Positions 6,075-7,993 of a stretch of 7,993 nt of DNA are shown one piece after another. The stretch spans positions 2,697 to 10,689 of the forward strand of contig DQGV01000388.1 in NCBI GenBank assembly GCA_003524705.1, written 5' to 3'. Position numbers and translations under genes: made by a program. The notes beneath the pieces are model-generated. The model did no database searches. It saw nothing but the letters and a program-made list of their open reading frames with translations, and was not told the DNA's origin. The number at the start of each line of letters is the position of its first letter. Position 1 is the first letter of the stretch. Origin of the DNA: Anaerolineae bacterium (GTDB lineage: Bacteria; Chloroflexota; Anaerolineae; Anaerolineales; Villigracilaceae).

Positions 6075-7895
6075 TTAATTGTTGTGGTCTGACGACTTCA
6101 ACACAACACGTGCATCTTTTGCGAGCGCGCGTCCTAATTCACGCACTGCTATTTGCAAGGCACTTTCAACGGTTGTTGTAGTTTCAATTTTTTGACTGAT
6201 TGAAGCAATAAGGGCTTCACGTTCGGCACGGGCTTGCACATCAGCATACGATTGTGCATTTCTTAAAGCATTCGCAACTTGGTTAGCGATAGATAACAGC
6301 AAGTCGGCATCATCTTGGGTTAACCCATTGGTGATATTGTGTTGTACATCCAACACGCCTAACACTTCTTCACCATACGAAATTGGCACAGCCACTTCAG
6401 ATTTTGTTTCCGGTAGCAATGGGTTTGGAAGCCAAGTTTCATCTTTGGATGTATCTGCTACGAGGACTGTTGTATTGGTTTCCGCGGCACGACCTACCAA
6501 ACCGCGTCCGGGCTGGACTTTATGCTTGTTTGCTAGGAGTTGAGCACCTGCCTCGCCTGTACCACCTGCCATGATAAGTTCATCTTTTGCATCGTTATAT
6601 AAATAAATATGGGCATGATAATAACCAAAGGCTTGTTGCACTTGTTCTACAACTTCTTCTACTAATTGTTTTTGGTCAAGAATGGTAGAAAGTCTGCGGC
6701 TTACCTCAGTGGATGTGGCTAAGGCTTTGGTACGGTCTGCCACGCGTTGCTCAAGTGAACCGATTAAGTCTTTGAGGCGTGAGGTCATGGTGTTGAATGA
6801 TTCTGCTAACACACCAATTTCATCTTGCCGCACAACTTCTGCTTGTAAATCTAAATTACCGTGTGAAATGTTATCTGCAACTTGTACTAAATTGGTGATA
6901 GGAGCGGTAATCGTTCTAGTGATAATAAAAGCGATAAAGACCGCAATTAATGCTGTTAATATCATCAAGCCAACTGTGATTTGAAGCACTCGGTTTGAGG
7001 CTTGCAACGCTTCGTATTGGTCATGTTCGGCGATAAGAGCAATTTGTAATTCAGGAATCCAACGGTATACACCGAAAGTTTCGTTACCGGCATAATCTGT
7101 ATAGATACTTGAACCATTGTTTTTATTGCGAATAACATTATTCACGCCTTCAGTACGGACGTAAGTTTCACCTGGAATAAATTCAGTTTGGGATAAATTG
7201 GTTAAAACTGCGTAATTAGAACTGACGAGATAGGTTTCGCCTGCTTCACTTAAGCCTGTCTCTTGAAGCATGATTTCATTTAATCTATCAAGGTTGACTC
7301 GCCCCGCTAATACGCCGACTGTTACACCAGTAGAAGTAACAATGGGTTCAGATATGACAATTGAGTAACTTGATAATGAAACTTCATAAGATGGTGGAGC
7401 AACGAATCTTTTTGTTAAACCTTCTTGAAAGAAGTTTTGGCTACTTTGTATTTTTCCTTCTTGTAATCTATCGGTAGAAAGGAGTATTTCTCCATCCATG
7501 TTCATGACAAAAATTTCAACAAAGTATTTTGTGTTTTCGTTAAAAGTGGCTAAATCAAAACGTAATTGATTTTGACCCAGATATGTATTCGGAGTATCTT
7601 CGAGCAGTGCGTAAATGCTCTGACGAGCGACACGGTCTTCATAAATAAGACCAAGGTTGTCTTGTACCACAGCTAACCAGTCTTGAATTGCATTTTGTTT
7701 TAAGATGGCTACAGATTCAAGTTCGTCGAACACATCATCTTGCAAACCTTGCGCACTCACAGTGGTTGCAACAGAACCAGTGATAAGCACAGGTAAGATT
7801 GCCAACAAAATGAAGGCTAATAACAAGCGGTTTCTTAATGAGATAGCCTGAAACGGCTTGTTGCCTGAGCGTTGGTTAATTTTATTTTGGTTCAT
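6075..7895 (-). CDS. dCache-HAMP-GAF membrane sensor lacking any transmitter domain
   Basis: 606 residues. An uncleaved-looking signal-anchor helix (about 24-44) is followed by an outside region of about 255 residues that fits a double Cache domain, with the typical GETYLV strand at 219-224. A second membrane helix (about 303-326) leads to a HAMP domain (about 327-381, starting with the T-A-P-I element around P332), a helical linker (LEQRVADRT, 381-389) and a GAF domain (about 397-550, N491-P-L-L-P). The tail (551-606) looks like the opening helix and first strand of a further GAF domain, then stops. There is no HisKA, HATPase, methyl-accepting, GGDEF or receiver part. Membrane location follows from the two helices. 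The ATG at 7895 is supported by a strong GGAGG at 7905-7901, 5 bases away. It is first in the visible operon, 24 bases before the kinase, and may deliver an extracellular signal to it through shared coiled coils (inference). The R-x-W-Y arrangement of known amino-acid-binding dCache domains is not evident. Confidence 0.93.
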   Translation of the reverse strand: MNQNKINQRSGNKPFQAISLRNRLLLAFILLAILPVLITGSVATTVSAQGLQDDVFDELESVAILKQNAIQDWLAVVQDNLGLIYEDRVARQSIYALLEDTPNTYLGQNQLRFDLATFNENTKYFVEIFVMNMDGEILLSTDRLQEGKIQSSQNFFQEGLTKRFVAPPSYEVSLSSYSIVISEPIVTSTGVTVGVLAGRVNLDRLNEIMLQETGLSEAGETYLVSSNYAVLTNLSQTEFIPGETYVRTEGVNNVIRNKNNGSSIYTDYAGNETFGVYRWIPELQIALIAEHDQYEALQASNRVLQITVGLMILTALIAVFIAFIITRTITAPITNLVQVADNISHGNLDLQAEVVRQDEIGVLAESFNTMTSRLKDLIGSLEQRVADRTKALATSTEVSRRLSTILDQKQLVEEVVEQVQQAFGYYHAHIYLYNDAKDELIMAGGTGEAGAQLLANKHKVQPGRGLVGRAAETNTTVLVADTSKDETWLPNPLLPETKSEVAVPISYGEEVLGVLDVQHNITNGLTQDDADLLLSIANQVANALRNAQSYADVQARAEREALIASISQKIETTTTVESALQIAVRELGRALAKDARVVLKSSDHNN

Positions 7896-7993
7896 AACAA
7901 CCTCCGATACAATAACTGGGTCAAAATGTTATTGATAAAACTTTCGATTAAGGGGTAACAAATTCATTCGTAAAGAGTGTGGATAAATCTACC
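7896..7993 (-). other. Upstream leader of the cluster; no gene or firm promoter assigned
   Basis: Besides the GGAGG ribosome site at 7905-7901, this A/T-rich stretch holds no convincing promoter, hairpin or RNA gene. On the minus strand two frames are open from the right edge: one stops at TGA 7966-7964 and one at TAA 7950-7948. Either could be the last residues of an upstream gene, which would place the sensor inside a longer operon, but 9-14 codons are too few to choose between them. Confidence 0.4.

Noticed and set aside
6682..6984. A 100-codon open frame on the plus strand
   Set aside because: It mirrors the HAMP and second membrane helix of the dCache sensor; the hydrophobic end is the antisense reflection of the membrane helix.
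7919..7924. TTGACC resembling a -35 box on the minus strand
   Set aside because: A -10 box at normal spacing would fall on or after the ribosome site of the first gene, and no TATAAT-like match is there.

Overview
The window (about 42% GC by eye) carries one tightly packed, all-minus-strand signal-transduction cluster, read from right to left. Its style suggests an Anaerolineae-type member of the Chloroflexota: several GAF domains with an N-P-L-L-P signature, repeated 'RRLT..GW..FL' sensor modules, and lone receivers next to a large kinase. This assignment is inferred from protein style only; there is no rRNA or marker gene in the window.

Layout in order of transcription. (1) 7895-6075: a membrane sensor with dCache, HAMP and GAF domains that ends before any kinase or other output domain. 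(2) 6050-2310: a 1246-residue histidine kinase with six membrane helices, GAF, two tandem GAF-like repeats, PAS, GAF, HisKA and HATPase_c, but no receiver of its own. (3) 2307-652: a 551-residue fusion of a threonine-synthase-like PLP enzyme, with an N-terminal zinc ribbon, to a complete CheY-like receiver. (4) 637-251: a free receiver. (5) 236 to beyond the left edge: a second free receiver, cut by the window. The gaps are 24, 2, 14 and 14 bases, so the genes are very likely one operon, and the kinase and the fusion enzyme are probably translationally coupled. The only non-coding stretch besides these gaps is the 98 bases at the right end.

The main point of interest is gene 3. An amino-acid biosynthetic enzyme with an apparently intact active site carries a receiver with an apparently intact phosphorylation site, and sits 2 bases after a kinase that lacks a receiver. 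The plainest reading is a two-component pathway whose output is control of a PLP enzyme rather than transcription; no DNA-binding, cyclase or phosphodiesterase domain occurs in the window. The alternative is that the PLP domain has become a ligand-sensing or scaffold module. The dCache protein could supply the extracellular input that the kinase itself lacks. The functional wiring is inference; the domain architecture is read directly from the sequence.
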